From positions 17,034,266-17,098,265 of the forward strand of contig NC_132915.1 of assembly GCF_047675955.1 (NCBI RefSeq): a DNA stretch of 64,000 nt. Reading direction: 5' to 3'. Within the stretch, counting starts at the first letter, position 1. Every line of letters starts with the position of its first letter. The DNA comes from Chlorocebus sabaeus. Its lineage: Eukaryota; Chordata; Mammalia; Primates; Cercopithecidae. The translations under genes and the position numbers were made by a program. The notes under the pieces are model-generated. The model did not search any database and was not told the DNA's origin. It saw only the letters and a program-made list of their open reading frames with translations. Shown here piece by piece: positions 34,346 to 47,000 of this stretch.

Positions 34346-37300
34346 ATGCCATCAGGGCTGAATTCTGTCAAGGAGTATGGATCGTCTTACCAAACAGCAT
34401 GTCTTCGACACACTACAAAATCCTGTAATGCTGGAACAGAAGATGTTTACTTCTCTGTAGCACATTATTGCAAACTGTTCTGAACTGATGTAAACCAATT
34501 TGATTTCATACAACTCAGAAGTTCTTTTATAAAAAAAGCTGAACATTTTGATGTGTATGAGTATTCGTTGCTCATTGTAAACAAGCTTTGTTATCAGTTG
34601 TAATAAAAGCAAGTTTCAGACCAAAATCTATGTTCATATAGACATACATTAATTAAACATGAATGCACAGGCAAACCCAAAAGAGTTAATACAATGTTGT
34701 TTAAGTTTGATAAAGACCCAGATCACTGTGTTTTTAGATGAACAAACTATACATATTTGTTACATGAATGATTTACAGGAGACAAACAGCAATATTTCAG
34801 AGGCAGGTTTTGTTACCTTTATAAATTTGCATTGGTTACTACGAAATTCTCTCACCCAAAGACTGGACTCAAGTCCATTTAATGATGTAACCTTGGGGGC
34901 CATCCCAACATATCTCACAGATTCTAATTTCCCATTTTATGCAAGTGTTAAGTATGTTTCTGTAATACTTTAACCAATTCACATATCTTGATTTCTTCTA
35001 ATTTCACAATTCAGAACCTATTTCTAACATCCATTATGCTGATTAACAAGCCACTAAATTCACCAATGAAAACCCATTTCTGATGTTAATGATGCTAATT
35101 AGCCACTTATCTGGTGTTTTGCTGAATATGAAGATAGATGAAACTTATGATGTAGAGGCCTCTGAAGTGTGGCTGTCCTGGGATGAAACTGGCTGACCAC
35201 TCAAGGAGTGTGGGGTTTTCATCAGAACAAATGACAGTCTGACAACCTTAAAGAGAAATAAAAAGCATTGCTATATACATTCCACTTTATTCTGAAAAAT
35301 TTTAAAGTAATTTATCAACATCATGATAGCAAGTATCTCAACTCCCCTCCTACTCTCTCCAACCTATCCTTTCTGTTCCTTTTTGACATTTGAATGTAGT
35401 TTGCCGGGGAGAGTGTCTATCAACTGCTGCAGTTTTGTGTGTTTTTTTTGCAAATTTATTTCTCCTTGAATCCACACCCAGAACTATTCCTCTCCCCATC
35501 CACACATACTTTTTGCAGAAGTCTTGACTCTCTGTTACTTCCTTTCACCAAGTATAACTCTCTGGATTCAGCCCCCTGAGGATTTCACAGTTTAACAATT
35601 CCATAATCACTGCGTGTGATCTAGAATCACCTGGCATTGGTTCACACTGCTTTATCTTTTAGGATACTAAAGGCAAACATATGGGGTGAATAATGGAGTA
35701 GATTTTCTAGGCCAGGGAATACAGTACAGTCTTCTACCTCACCTGGGCTGCACATTGGCCACACATGACACATTATTGTCCAACCAGTTCCCTAAAATCT
35801 TCTTTGCTTCTTCACTTCATATTGCCTGCTTACTCTTTCAGCCCATTTGTAGAAACCCTAAGCTCTGAAACATAACAACCAAAAAATCAACCCAATCAAA
35901 ACCCCAGTAGCTGGGATTGTGCTTGTGGAGAGAGCTCAAATTCCAAAAAGCCAGGTGTAGTATAGTCTAAATACATATAATGTGCCCGTTCTGTAGTTTT
36001 ACATGGAAATGCAAATTTGGAACAGTTAGTAGTGTGTGCAATTGGATTAACTATCTTTGCTGTTGCCAACATAAAATTTGTGGGTCTTTTAATGTGCATC
36101 TGTGAGTAAGGGTTTAAGGAAATGAGTATGGGTGATACATGCCTACTTCAGTCTTCCATCACCTCCCACACTTTGGCAAGATTCATAGGTTTTGGCTGGA
36201 GAATTAGCCTTTTCTTGGCTTTGGTTTCTCTTTTTCTCACCTTACAATTTATATAGAAACTGCTTCCTCCTGAGTTCATTCTTATACCTAATTCAGTGGC
36301 CCATTCTAGTTTATTTTTTCCAGATGTTTCTTATGTATAACATAAAATACACAATGTATGACACTTGTGTTAGCCATGTTTTTCATTGACCCTTATATCA
36401 GATTTCTTGGCATCCTAAAATTTGTTAGGTGATGATATTTCATGCAACAGAGTAACAGTATTTTATATTATCTGGTATTATATGCACTTCATATAACTTT
36501 AAGCATTTACAAATAGCACATCCATTCATTTTGTTTGGCTAGAATAGAAAAAATTTCAGATGTCTACTTGTTAGGCAGGATTTAGAAAAAGATTTTCTTG
36601 TGTCTTGGAAAACCTGATTGATTCAAACTACTAGGTTGTGTGCACATTGAAAGAAATGTGAAGAATTAATTGGAAGAGAAATTGATCGTACTAGAAATTG
36701 AAAAGGGATGAAAAAGTAATTATTTAATGTATATGTTTTAGGGAGGCTGAAAAGATGTAATCACATGGATAAATATGCTTAGAATTATTCTGAGTGTTAT
36801 ATTTGCATAAATATTGTAAGTGCTGGATTTCAAAAATAAAGAAATAAATGACCTGTAAGAGAATGCTGCAGTGTTTATACTATTTTGATCCAATAGTGAG
36901 GTGATCCCAGAATGTGTTAGATTTTGACTAAACTACAAATACACATAACATACACAAAAATGATGAAGCCTTGAAAATGTTTTAAATGAAAAATAAAACT
37001 ATTTTAGCTTGTTTAACAGTTATTTGCCAAACATATTTGATCACAGAACCACAATAAGATATCATGATGTTTCCAATTCTAGCTCCAACATGTAAAAACG
37101 TTAGAAGTTGTTACTCTCATCCTTACAGAAAAAAAAAATGAACTGAAAATTAATTACTTTTCGTGGGTTCATCAGAGAGCTGAGGTTGCAAGACAAACTA
37201 CCATTCTGTAATCTGGAAATACTAGTGATTGGAAGAGCCACAATAAAAATCTGCTTATCTGGAGCAGAAGACACTGGAGCCATAACTAGGGGGATCACTT

Positions 37301-37959
37301 AAATAGTAATTTTGATAAATTGCTAAAGAATAAGTGTGGAGTAGCATGAGAATGAGAGATTTCTGCTGGCTGCAGTCTTCATGGGATACCCGCATTTTTG
37401 TGGGGATTACCTTTGGCAACAACACCTTGTTCTCACAGTGAAGAACTGAGAAAGAGTCTCTCACGCTCTGGCAGGGGAAGAGTAGTCATTATGAAATATA
37501 CAAGAACATTTATTATAACAAAGGCCTACTGTCCAAGGAAGTTGACTTTACTAGAGCTTCATCTCACCTGGGAAAAGGCATTTCTCCAACTCCAGCCCCC
37601 TCCAGACTTCCAGTCTCACCTAAGATGGGTGAAGCAGAGAAAGCTATAGAAAGCTTATGAAGGTCACAGAGTAGGCACACAGGTCAACACAAAAACTGAG
37701 ATTCAAATATAACATTGTAGAACACTTTCCTTCCCCCACACCTTACTATAACAGCAACAGATCTCCAGTGTAATGACAGTGGATTAGAGTTAATAGAGCT
37801 GCAAGACTTTTTCTGAGAAGTATTTAGGGGTTTCCAAAGCCCAAAGGAAAGATAAAAACAGGGCTGATAGAAGAATGTGCACCATCTGGCAGCTACAGCA
37901 AACATTAAACACAGTTCAGTTGTGTAAAGCCTCCCACTAAAGGCTTATTTATCTCAATT
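34346..37959. other. No gene seen
   Basis: Unassigned. A diverged doublet occurs at about 35018-35107 (period about 52). The open frame at 34659-34973 (+, 104 codons) has no recognisable features. Confidence 0.5.
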
Positions 37960-39960
37960 CCTATTACCTGATATATCATGTGTAGTTCTCAAACAAAAAA
38001 TTTGCAAGGTATACAAACAGAAAAGAAGAAGCACAGTGTGAAGGGCAAACATCAAAACAAACTACAGTTCTGTCAGGTATTGAAATTATCATACAAGGAA
38101 TTCCAAATAAGGAAAGAATAAGATGGCTAAAAGAAACATCCTAAACTGAAGTATGAACACAATAAATAAGTAAATAGAGCAGAACATTCAAGGACTATGG
38201 GGGGATTTCAAAAGGTGTAAGATTATCTCAGCTTGAATACCAGCAGAACAAGAAAGAAACAGAACAGAAGAAATATTTAAATTAATAATTGTGGGGAAAT
38301 CCTGATAGTATGACAGACATCACATCTAGGAAATTTAGAAAACACTAAATAAAATAAATTTTTAAACTACAAATAGGTGTATCATATTCAGACTTAAGAA
38401 CTAAAGGTAAAGAAAAAGCTTGAAATAATACAGACAGGGAAAACAAACAAGAAACCTTCCTTATGATGAATGAGGATAAGAATTACAGCAGACTTCTCTT
38501 CAAAAACCATGTAAGCAAGAAGAAAGTGGAGTGAAATACTTAAAGTGTTGAAAGAAAAGAAAATAAACACCCACCTAGAATTCAATATCCAGTTATATTA
38601 TCCTTCAAAAGCGAAGAAGAAATAAAGGCTTTCTCATAAAAACAAAAACTGAGGGAATTTATTACCAGCAACCTGCCCTGTAAGAAATGTTCAGAGGAAT
38701 TTCTTCAGAGAGAAAAAATTGGTGTAGGTTGGGAACTCAGATCTGGTTTGTAGCATTTTAAAATGGTAGAGGAAACGGGGAGGAGGACATACGGAAAATC
38801 TTGCAACATCATCACGTTTCTGTAAACCTAAAACTATTTACAATTTGATCTGCATAAAGAAAGGAAGGTAAATAGAGAACAAGTAAATGAAAGGAAGATA
38901 GATGAAAGGAACATCATCTATTGTCAGAAAGTAAAGAATTGATCAAAAAAATCACAATGATGGGGGAATAGGTCAAAAAGACACCAGCGCCAACTGACAG
39001 ACTATAGCCAAATTTAGAGCAGTTTGAGCAAAACAACATGCACTGGATTGTGATTGATTGTGTCCTCATTCACAGAGTCTATATACTCATACATAGACTC
39101 ATGTATACTTTTAGACTCCTATGTAGTATATATACTCATCTATAGACTCATATATACTCCTAGACTCATAGAGTATATACACTTATATATAGACTCATGT
39201 AAATGAGTCTATACACTCATATATGAAAGATAGATAACTCTTCATGCAAAAAAGTCTAAATTATTAATGTAGATACTCTGCCCTAAAATAGGTAGAGCAT
39301 AATGCCCTACTTCTGAGGTGTGAGCTATGCATAATGACTTTCTCTGAAGGTATACAATATGGAAAGAGGCTAAAAAAGAGTAACTTTACAGTGGAGAAAC
39401 CTGACAAAAACTACTCCAGTCAGTTGATCAATACTGACCTCAATGATGATGAGTTAACTTTGATAGGACGCAGCCTTGATATGATAACAATGAGAATGGT
39501 ACTTTACCTCTGTGGTTTTCCTCCCCCACACTCATAATCACTGTAGTCTTATCATGAGAAAAACATCAGACAAGCCTGAATTGACAGGCATTTTGCAAAA
39601 TATCTAACTAGTCCTCTTCAAAACTGTAAAGGTCATTGAAAACAAGGAAAGTCTGAGAAACTGTCACAGCACCAAGGAGCCTAAGGGAACCTGACAGTTA
39701 AATGTAATGTGAAATCATGGACTCTTGGAACAAGAATCCTGGCATCAGATAAAAACTAATACATCCGAATAAAGTATGCACTTTTATTAATAATAAGGTA
39801 TCAGTATTGGTTAATTAATTGTGACAAATTTACTATACTAATATAAGATGTTAATAGTAGGGGGACCTGGGAGTAGGGTATATAGGACATCTTATAACAC
39901 AATCACAAGTTTTCTATAAATCTAAAACTGCTTAAAATTTGAAAATTATTTTTAAATGAT
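37960..39960 (+). mobile_element. L1M 3' half with intact-looking 3' UTR
   Basis: Sense old L1: agaattcaatatccagttat (38578), aaaaactgagggaatttatt (38644) and cctgccctgtaagaaatgtt (38672), then 3' UTR words agaaacctgacaaaaactac (39395), catgagaaaaacatcagaca (39553), aaggaaagtctgagaaactg (39643) and attggttaattaattgtgac (39806). The end is near 39960. Interrupted by an AT-rich minisatellite. Could be L1MB/L1MC grade. Confidence 0.8.
39060..39225. repeat. Degenerate TATAGACTCAT minisatellite
   Basis: At least seven degenerate units built from tatagactcat and its complement atgagtctata, interleaved with atatatactc. It contains a perfect 11-bp hairpin with GTAA loop at 39188-39213. Embedded in the L1M 3' region. 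Confidence 0.88.
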
Positions 39961-40063
39961 CAGGACGAAATTTTCTGAAAACTCACACAATTATGATTGA
40001 AGGTAGATTAAAAGGACTACCCTTTACAGTACCTAGTTTTGCTGCTTAAAAAACAAAACAAAA

Positions 40064-40369
40064 GGCCGGGTGCGGTGGCTCATGCCTGTAATCCCAGCAC
40101 TTTGGGAGGCTGAGGCAGGCAGATCACTTGAGGTCAGGAGTCAAGACCAGTTCGACCAACATGGTGAAACCCCGTCTCTACTAAAAATACAAAAATTAGC
40201 CGGGTATGGTGGTGGATGCCTGTAATTCCAGCTACTTGGTAGGCTGAGGCAGGACAATCACTTGGACCTGGGAGGCAGAGGTTGCAGTGAGCAGAAGTCA
40301 GGCCACTGCACTCTACCCTGGGCGACAGGGCAAGAATCTGTCTTTAAAAAAAAAAAAAAAAAGAAAAAA
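40064..40369 (+). mobile_element. AluS-type element
   Basis: Complete sense Alu from ggccgggtgcggtggctcat through cacttgaggtcaggag to an A tail with one G interruption. No confident target-site duplication. Confidence 0.94.
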
Positions 40370-40731
40370 GTTAAATTTTGCTTTTGTTTCTCAATAGTGT
40401 TCCACTATATCTCTAGATAGAAGATCTAAGTATAGATTAGTAAAGGTAGCAGTCATTTAGGCTGCAGTTTCTATGAATAGAAATGGCAGTGATGAGTCTG
40501 TAACAGTAAAGAAGTAGAAGGTTTTGAATATAGGGAACGAAAAATGAGATAATTTAAGTACATATTTTTGATCACTTCTCTGCTTGGCTCACTGTGATCT
40601 GATCATTTCACAAAGTCAAGGTCCCCGAGAATTGATCAGTGGTATTACCTGAATCAGTCACAGAAAACAAATAACAACCCTTGGTTTCCATTTAATTTCA
40701 TTTAGGAAATTCACTATAATCCCTTTATAAG

Positions 40732-40915
40732 ACAGTGGTTCTTAACTTTTTCTTCATATGTACCTTGGAGAATCCAGTGAAAGTTTGGATCTTTTCCTTA
40801 ATTTTTAGAAATACACATCATTTACCATACTGTTCCAGAATTATATTAAAACCCCATCACGCCCCTTCATGAATCTCAGATTTTACCCTCCTATTCTAAG
40901 GCATTTTGCTGTGAC
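40732..40915 (+). mobile_element. hAT-type DNA transposon fragment (tentative)
   Basis: Begins cagtggttcttaacttttt, the usual terminal motif of MER/Charlie non-autonomous hAT elements, followed by a gaatccagtgaaagtttgga block seen in such elements. The matching inverted end was not found. Confidence 0.4.
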
Positions 40916-41737
40916 TTACTTAAGTCTATAAAAGATCAAATAATGGAGCTTAGTGGGAATGCTTGGTCTTCAGGATAATGTTATTTCCAACTTTCATTTC
41001 CATTATGCTGAATTGAACTTCCTAAAATCTAGCAAGGTCTCACCTTGAATTTACTTGGCACACATGAAATAACCAAATGCTTTTGTTTTGAGATTAACTA
41101 TTTGAGTCTCTATCGTTATATTTGTTCTTGTCTGTTTGAAAGTAGACATGAAGACCAATGCTGTTATAGCTAATGTTAGACCACCACACTCTGGGAGACA
41201 CATAAATAAATATCAGATAATAACACCATGCTTTCACTGTGCTTTTCAATGATTCTACACACTATGAGCAAATGGAAATGGAATAAATTGTTCCAGATTT
41301 TTCCCAGAATAAAACTCTTCTTAGAGAGCAAAGTGAGGGCCTTGAAAACTGCATTAACTCTTTGGATTGTTAGCTTACTATTCCGTAAGTGTTTCAGTAG
41401 CTTGCTTAAAATTAGACACATTTAGCTCTTTGTTTTGTTATTTTTCTGACTCGAATCCTTTTGTTTCTAGTTTCTCTGGAAGTATGAAGAGTTTCACTGA
41501 AATATGCAGATTAGTCATTTAGTGATTTCAAGTGCTCTGTTGAAGTTGCTTAAAAACCAACATCCTCTCTACCAGGAAGAACAGATTCCAAGAGAATTGT
41601 TAAAATACACTTGACGGTAAAATAGCAAGATATTTTAGGATTTATGATTGAGTAATGTAACAATAAAAATAAAAAGTAAAATATAAAAACCAGAAACATT
41701 ATTTGAAGGAGCTTCTTAAACACTTTCCCAAAAGCAG

Positions 41738-41766
41738 CTCTCTCTCTCTCTCTCTTTGTGTGTGTT
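41738..41766. repeat. (CT)n(TG)n microsatellite
   Basis: About nine CT units followed by ttgtgtgtgtg. Confidence 0.95.
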
Positions 41767-42490
41767 TACTGCGGGAATTGTGTGTGATTTTTGTGTTGGT
41801 CAGAGTAATATATTTAAATTGGAAGAGTATTTTTCCATTAATGTTATAAAATAACTCAAAGGCTAGAATGTGATGAATGTAACCATTTAGTATAATAAAT
41901 AAATGAATAAGAAAATGACATACTGTACTAGGCTCATTCTTAAACCTGAAAGTCTCTAGCATTCTAACACACTGGCTTATGAATTAAGTATTCTTTTTTT
42001 ATCTGTAGAGATGTTAATGACCCCTTCCAATAATTATGATTTTGAGTAGTGATCCCAACAGTGATAGGTGAGCACTCACATTTCCAGTCCCACTTGACCT
42101 CAGTGTTTCTGCCTTATGAACTATAGTGATGTAGGCAACATAAAGAGGATAATCCAGATAACAACAACAACAAAAAGCAATATGTCACTCATGGATGGCC
42201 AAGATTTGACTTGGCTGTTTGCTTTGGCCACATCTCTGAAGCCCATAGACCAGTCTTGTCATCTACAAAATGCAGACATTAAACATAGGCATAGTCAAAT
42301 GCCTTCTAAAAGTTAACAGTCACATTTACATAAGAAGCAATGTTAAGATATTGGGTACGAAGGCTATGAATATTGATTAATTTTTCCCCAGGTAAAGATT
42401 TTTTGGAGAATAAATATGTTTGTTCAAATTAACACATGCTCTTTCAGTGGCTTTTACATATTTGGTTCAAGAATCACTGGAAAGAGGTAT

Positions 42491-43484
42491 TGTAACTGCC
42501 CAATGGGTTTACCTTGCCCGCTGCCTAGACAGGGGAATTGAAAAAAAGAAAGAGTAATTCACGCATAGCTGGCTGTGCAGGAGACGGGAGTTCTATTATT
42601 ACTCAAATCAGTCTCCCCGAGTTTCAGGGATCAGAGTCGTTTTTTTGTTTTTGTTTTTGTTTTTGTTTTTTAGATGGAGTCTTGCTCTGTTACCCAGGCT
42701 GGAGTGCAGTGGCGCAATCTCGGCTCACTGCAACCTCCATCTCCCTGGTTCAAGTGATTTTCCTGCTTCACCCTCCTGAGTAGCTGGGATTACAGATATG
42801 CGCCACCACACCCAGCTAATTTCTATTTTTAGTAGAGATGGGGTTTCACCATGTTGGCCAGGCTGATCTCGAACTCCTGATCTCAGGTGGTCTGCCTGCC
42901 TCGGCCTCCCAAAGTGCTAGGATTACAGGCATGAGCCACTGTGCCTGGCTGGGGAGCAGAATTTTTAAGGATACCTTGGTGGGTTGTGGGGTAAGCCAGT
43001 GAGCCAGGAGTGCTGACTGGTCAGGGATGAAATCACAGGGAGTCAAAGTTGTCTTCTTGCACTGAGTCAGTTCCCGGGTGGTGGCCACAAGATAAGATGA
43101 GCCAGCTAATCCATCTAGGTGGTGCCAACTGATCCATCAAGTACAGAGTCTGCAAAATATCTCAAGCACTGATCTTAGGAGCAGTTTAGGAAGGGTCAGA
43201 ACCTTGTAGCCTTCAAGTTGCATGACTCCTAGACCATAATTTTTAATCTTGTGGCTAATGTTAGTCCCTACAAAGGCAACCTAGTCCCCAGACAAGAAGG
43301 AGGTCTGCTTTGGGAAAGGGCTGTTATCATCTTTGTTTTAAACTATAAACTAAGTTTATCCCAAAGTTAGTTTAGTCTAAGCCCAAGAACGAACAAGAAC
43401 AACTTGGAGGTTAGAAGCAAGATGGAGTGGATTAAGTTAGATCTCTTTCACTGTGTCAGTCCTAATTTTGCAAAGGTGACTTCA
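42491..43484 (-). mobile_element. Solitary ERV1-like LTR, antisense, split by an Alu
   Basis: On + it starts TGTAACTGCCCAATGGG and ends ..tttgcaaaggtgacttca, so on the minus strand it begins TGAAGTCACC and ends CCCATTGGGCAGTTACA. About 680 bp once the Alu is removed. The minus strand has an AATAGA/AATAAT A-rich patch before the GGAGTTCTATTATTACTC complement, consistent with a decayed LTR poly(A) signal. Flanking GTAT (42487-42490) and GTAC (43485-43488) suggest a 4-bp target-site duplication. I recognise the sequence as a common primate LTR but cannot name the subfamily. Confidence 0.75.
42640..42950 (-). mobile_element. AluS-type element inside LTR, antisense
   Basis: Begins with a (TTTTTG)n tail and ends ..gagccactgtgcctggct. 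Both arms are complete. It divides the LTR at its gatcagagt/gagcagaatt site, giving an approximate target-site duplication. Confidence 0.93.
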
Positions 43485-43870
43485 GTACTAGTCTTGTCAA
43501 ACACTGAGAAATCACACATGTAGATACACAGATCCATCATTGTTTATTCCTGCACTCTGTACTGAACCAATTTTCCTGGAAAGTTGCATTCTTTGCTCTA
43601 AATCGTAATGACTATTACTAAATGTTCATAGTAATTACATTATTTTGTCTTAAATAGCAATAACTTTGTCCTAACAGTAATTCCCAAGTAGTAATAGTAC
43701 TTAGTTTCTTGGAACTTAAAAAACCCAGTTTCTTTCCATTTTAACATTTTGCTCTTTATTCATTAAAAAATTTTACTATTTTACATGTTATTAAACCATG
43801 TTTCAGGATTATTTCAATATGCAGGTAGTTTCCAATATTTAACAAATTTTATTTCAAAACTTTGTTTGTT
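43485..43870. other. No gene seen
   Basis: AT-rich spacer between the LTR and the next Alu. Confidence 0.5.
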
Positions 43871-44164
43871 GGCCAGGCGTGGTGGTTCATGCCTGTATTC
43901 CCGGCACTTTGGGAGGCTGAGGTGGCGGATCACGAGGTGAGGAGTTCAAGACCAGCTTGAACAACGTGGTGAAACCCTGTCTCTACTAAAAATACAAAAA
44001 TTAGCTGGGCGTGGTGGCAGGTGCCTGTAATCCCAGCTACTCAGAAGGCTGAGGCAAGAGAATGGCTTTAACCCGGGAGGCGGAGGTTGCAATGAGCCGA
44101 GATTGTGCCACGGCACTCCAGGCTGGGCGACAGAGCAAGGCTCCATCTCAAAAAAAGAAAAAAA
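43871..44164 (+). mobile_element. AluS-type element
   Basis: Sense Alu from ggccaggcgtggtggttcat to ..gcaaggctccatctc and a short interrupted A tail. Confidence 0.93.
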
Positions 44165-44370
44165 GTTTGTAAGCTGCCTTTGAAACCTGGGATAAACTTT
44201 CCATTAAATTATGGTCTACATTAATACAGGAAAATGTTAACACTCCTATACAAACATAAAAATTCTGCATGAAATATTATATTAAAAAACAACAAAGTAA
44301 CCCAGTCATCTCAAAATTGACATCCAAGAATTCCAGAAAAGTTAAGAGTGATGTTAAAAGTAGAGCAGTG

Positions 44371-44680
44371 GCCGGCCGCAGTGGCTCACGCCTGTAATCC
44401 CAGCACTTTGGGAGGCCGAGGCGGGTGGATCAGGAGGTCGGAAGATGGAGACCATCCTGGCTAACACGGTGAAACCCCGTCTCTACTAAAAATACAAAAA
44501 AAAATTAGCCAGGCGAGGTGGTGGGCGCCTGTAGTCCCAGCTACTCGGGAGGCTGAGGCAGGAGAATGGCGTGAACCTGGGAAGCGGAGCTTGCAGTGAG
44601 CCGAGATCGCGCCACTGCACTCCAGCCTGGGCGACAGAGCGAGACTCCGTCTCAAAAAAAAAAAAAAAAAAAAAAAATAC
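44371..44680 (+). mobile_element. AluY element with clean target-site duplication
   Basis: Complete sense Alu, ggccgcagtggctcacgcct to cgagactccgtctc with a 23-base A run. tagagcagtg is repeated exactly at 44361-44370 and 44681-44690. Little decay, so relatively recent. Confidence 0.95.
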
Positions 44681-44690
44681 TAGAGCAGTG

Positions 44691-45647
44691 AGGGAAAGCT
44701 GAAGTAGAACCATTCCCAGGGAAAAGAAACAGAGTTAGGGCTTCATAATGAGGGACATGAAGGAGAATCAAGCTCCATCTTCAGAAGACGGGAAGCTAGA
44801 CACCAGGCTCCAAAGGAGAGCAAAAGTTCACACATGACTGTCACAGTGATGTCATAAGACATTTATCAACCAAATTATAAAGAAGACTAGGACTTTCCCT
44901 GATGGTTCGGAAGTGAATAACCTTCTTCCTTACTGAATATAAAAGAGAAACCAAGAGGCAGCACGGGATCACTGGAGGAGAAATCTGCCAAGAAAGGAGC
45001 CAATACCAAGAAAGCAGACACAAAGAATAAAGAGTCCCGCTCACGTTTCTGAGCCACCACATCAGGCCAGAGGATACTGAATTCTCCTCCTCCTACTCTT
45101 CCTTCTGGTGATGCCAAGTTTTGATAACTGACTTAAAAATACTCCTTAGATCAGAGTGAATTATTATCATCTACTGATGCCAGAGCTATTCATGGCATAT
45201 GCTGTTTTTCCCATTCATGCTGATCTTCACTTGCTTTTCCCTACCTACCATAAGTTTCCACGTTAAAAATTTTGGCCATGTGTGATCTCTGCAAGCAGCC
45301 TTCTAAAATAACATTAAGTTTTATATGCATATGTGTTTTTAATTCACATTAATGGTATTTTGCTGTAAATTTTATTTTATTACAGTGCCCTCAAAGTCTA
45401 TTTATGACACTGTCTATAGATCTGTTGGTTTAAGCTGCTAAAGAAGGTTCCATAGGATGCATCCACTGTATTGAGCTTCTTCACTCTTTGGAAGCAAATG
45501 TTTAGTTTGCCTCCTCCTTGCTTCTACCTGCATGCTGTTTACGGAAACAGTGAGTTGGAGGCAAAATATTATTGCTACCATGGTAAACAACTTAGGATAT
45601 GATCTCTGTTGGAACTTTGCAAATATTTTTCTGTGATATATGCCCAA
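44691..45647. other. No gene seen
   Basis: Unassigned. Open frames here (for example 44887-45117 and 45438-45647, minus) have no recognisable features. Confidence 0.5.
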
Positions 45648-45655
45648 GAGTTGAT

Positions 45656-45657
<2 letters not shown>

Positions 45658-45693
<36 letters not shown>

Positions 45694-45841
45694 GGAGTTT
45701 CGCTCCTGTGACCCAGGCTGGAGTGCAGTGGCGCGATCTCAGCTACCTGCAACCTCTGCCTCCCAGGTTCAACTGATTCTCCTGCCTCAGCCTCCCAAGT
45801 AGCTGGGATTACAGGCGCCCACCACCACACCCAGCTAATTT
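45658..45841 (-). mobile_element. 5'-truncated Alu, antisense
   Basis: A 31-base T run, then the right arm only, ending at ..cacccagctaattt. The target-site duplication is gagttgattcttt (45648-45660) and gagtagatccttt (45842-45854), with two mismatches. Confidence 0.9.
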
Positions 45842-45854
45842 GAGTAGATCCTTT

Positions 45855-47000
45855 AGTTCAGAAAACAGATATACCCTGCAATTAGCTGAATACTGCCACC
45901 TGCTTTTCTGAATGGCCAATTTATGCTTTCGCCAAAAGTTAGTAAATGTTCTCTTCTTCTACATCCTAGCCAATATTTTGTATTGCCTTCCTACACACTG
46001 TTGTCATTCTTATATATATAAATTATCATATTATTTTCTTGGTTTACATTTTTCTAGTTATTGGGTTCAATAACTCCTTTTTCTTCTTTTACAGAAGTTT
46101 TGTTGTATAAACCATTTTTATTTGTCAATTATAGACATTACAGATACAGTACAAACATCTTCTCTCACGGTGTTACCTATCTGTTAATTTTGTCTATCTG
46201 TCCTTTGAGGAATAAACGTTATTAATTTTGCTTAAGTCAAATATATCGATGCTTTCATTAATGATAGGCAGTTTGTGGGTCTTGCTTAGGACATTTTCTC
46301 ACTCTCAATTTATAAAGATCTTCTTTAACATGTACATATTAGCATTTTTACTTTTTGTCTTTCACATTGGGTCATGAATCTCCCATGAGTACATCTTTGA
46401 ATATAGCATTGATTAGGAAGCCAGTTTTATATTTAGTAAGTCAATCACTCTAACACCATTACTAAACTCCCTTCTCCATTGCTTTCTGTTGCCAGCTTTA
46501 TCATGTATAAAATTCCTTTATACACGTAGGTCTGCAGCTGAGGTATATGTTATTATCTATTGGTCTATTTGTTTCTATACTAGTTCCATACTCCTGTTGT
46601 TGCATTTTTGTAGTGTGCTTTAACATCTGGTGAAACTAGTTACCCTCTTTCAATTTTTTATACCAACATAGATTTCGCTACTATGATACATTCTTTTATC
46701 TGAATTTTAGAATTTACTTGTTGAATGCCCAAAATACCTCAACTGCAGTTTGATTTGCATAACATTGAATTTGTATTTTAATTTGGAAGCCATAACATCC
46801 TTGCACTTTAAGTTTTTTCATCTCTGCCCATGCTACATCTGCCTAATTATTCAAATAACATTTTATATAATAGGCTAGATATTAAATTTTTTCTTTATCA
46901 AATCTTGAATAATCTTTATTAGTTTCACTACTTAATACCTTATAATGCTTTCTTTTTTGGGGCCTTTACCCTTCTCCAGCCTGTCCGCATGCCACCTCAT
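45855..47000 (-). mobile_element. Ancient L1, antisense
   Basis: On + it resembles antisense L1 ORF2/3' sequence: tctattggtctatttgtttc (46556), gttccatactcctgttgttg (46584), cagtttgatttgcataacat (46746). Heavily decayed, ends approximate. Confidence 0.55.

Larger units (their letters stand above)
40370..42490. other. No gene seen
   Basis: Contains a possible hAT element (40732-40915) and a (CT)n(GT)n tract. Otherwise unassigned. Confidence 0.5.

Noticed and set aside
39060..39225. Possible CRISPR-like array
   Set aside because: Units are degenerate and contiguous with no unique spacers, and the genome is primate. It is a minisatellite.
45658..45688. Long T runs (also 8510-8535, 5688-5702) as Pol III terminators
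   Set aside because: They are the reverse complements of Alu poly(A) tails.
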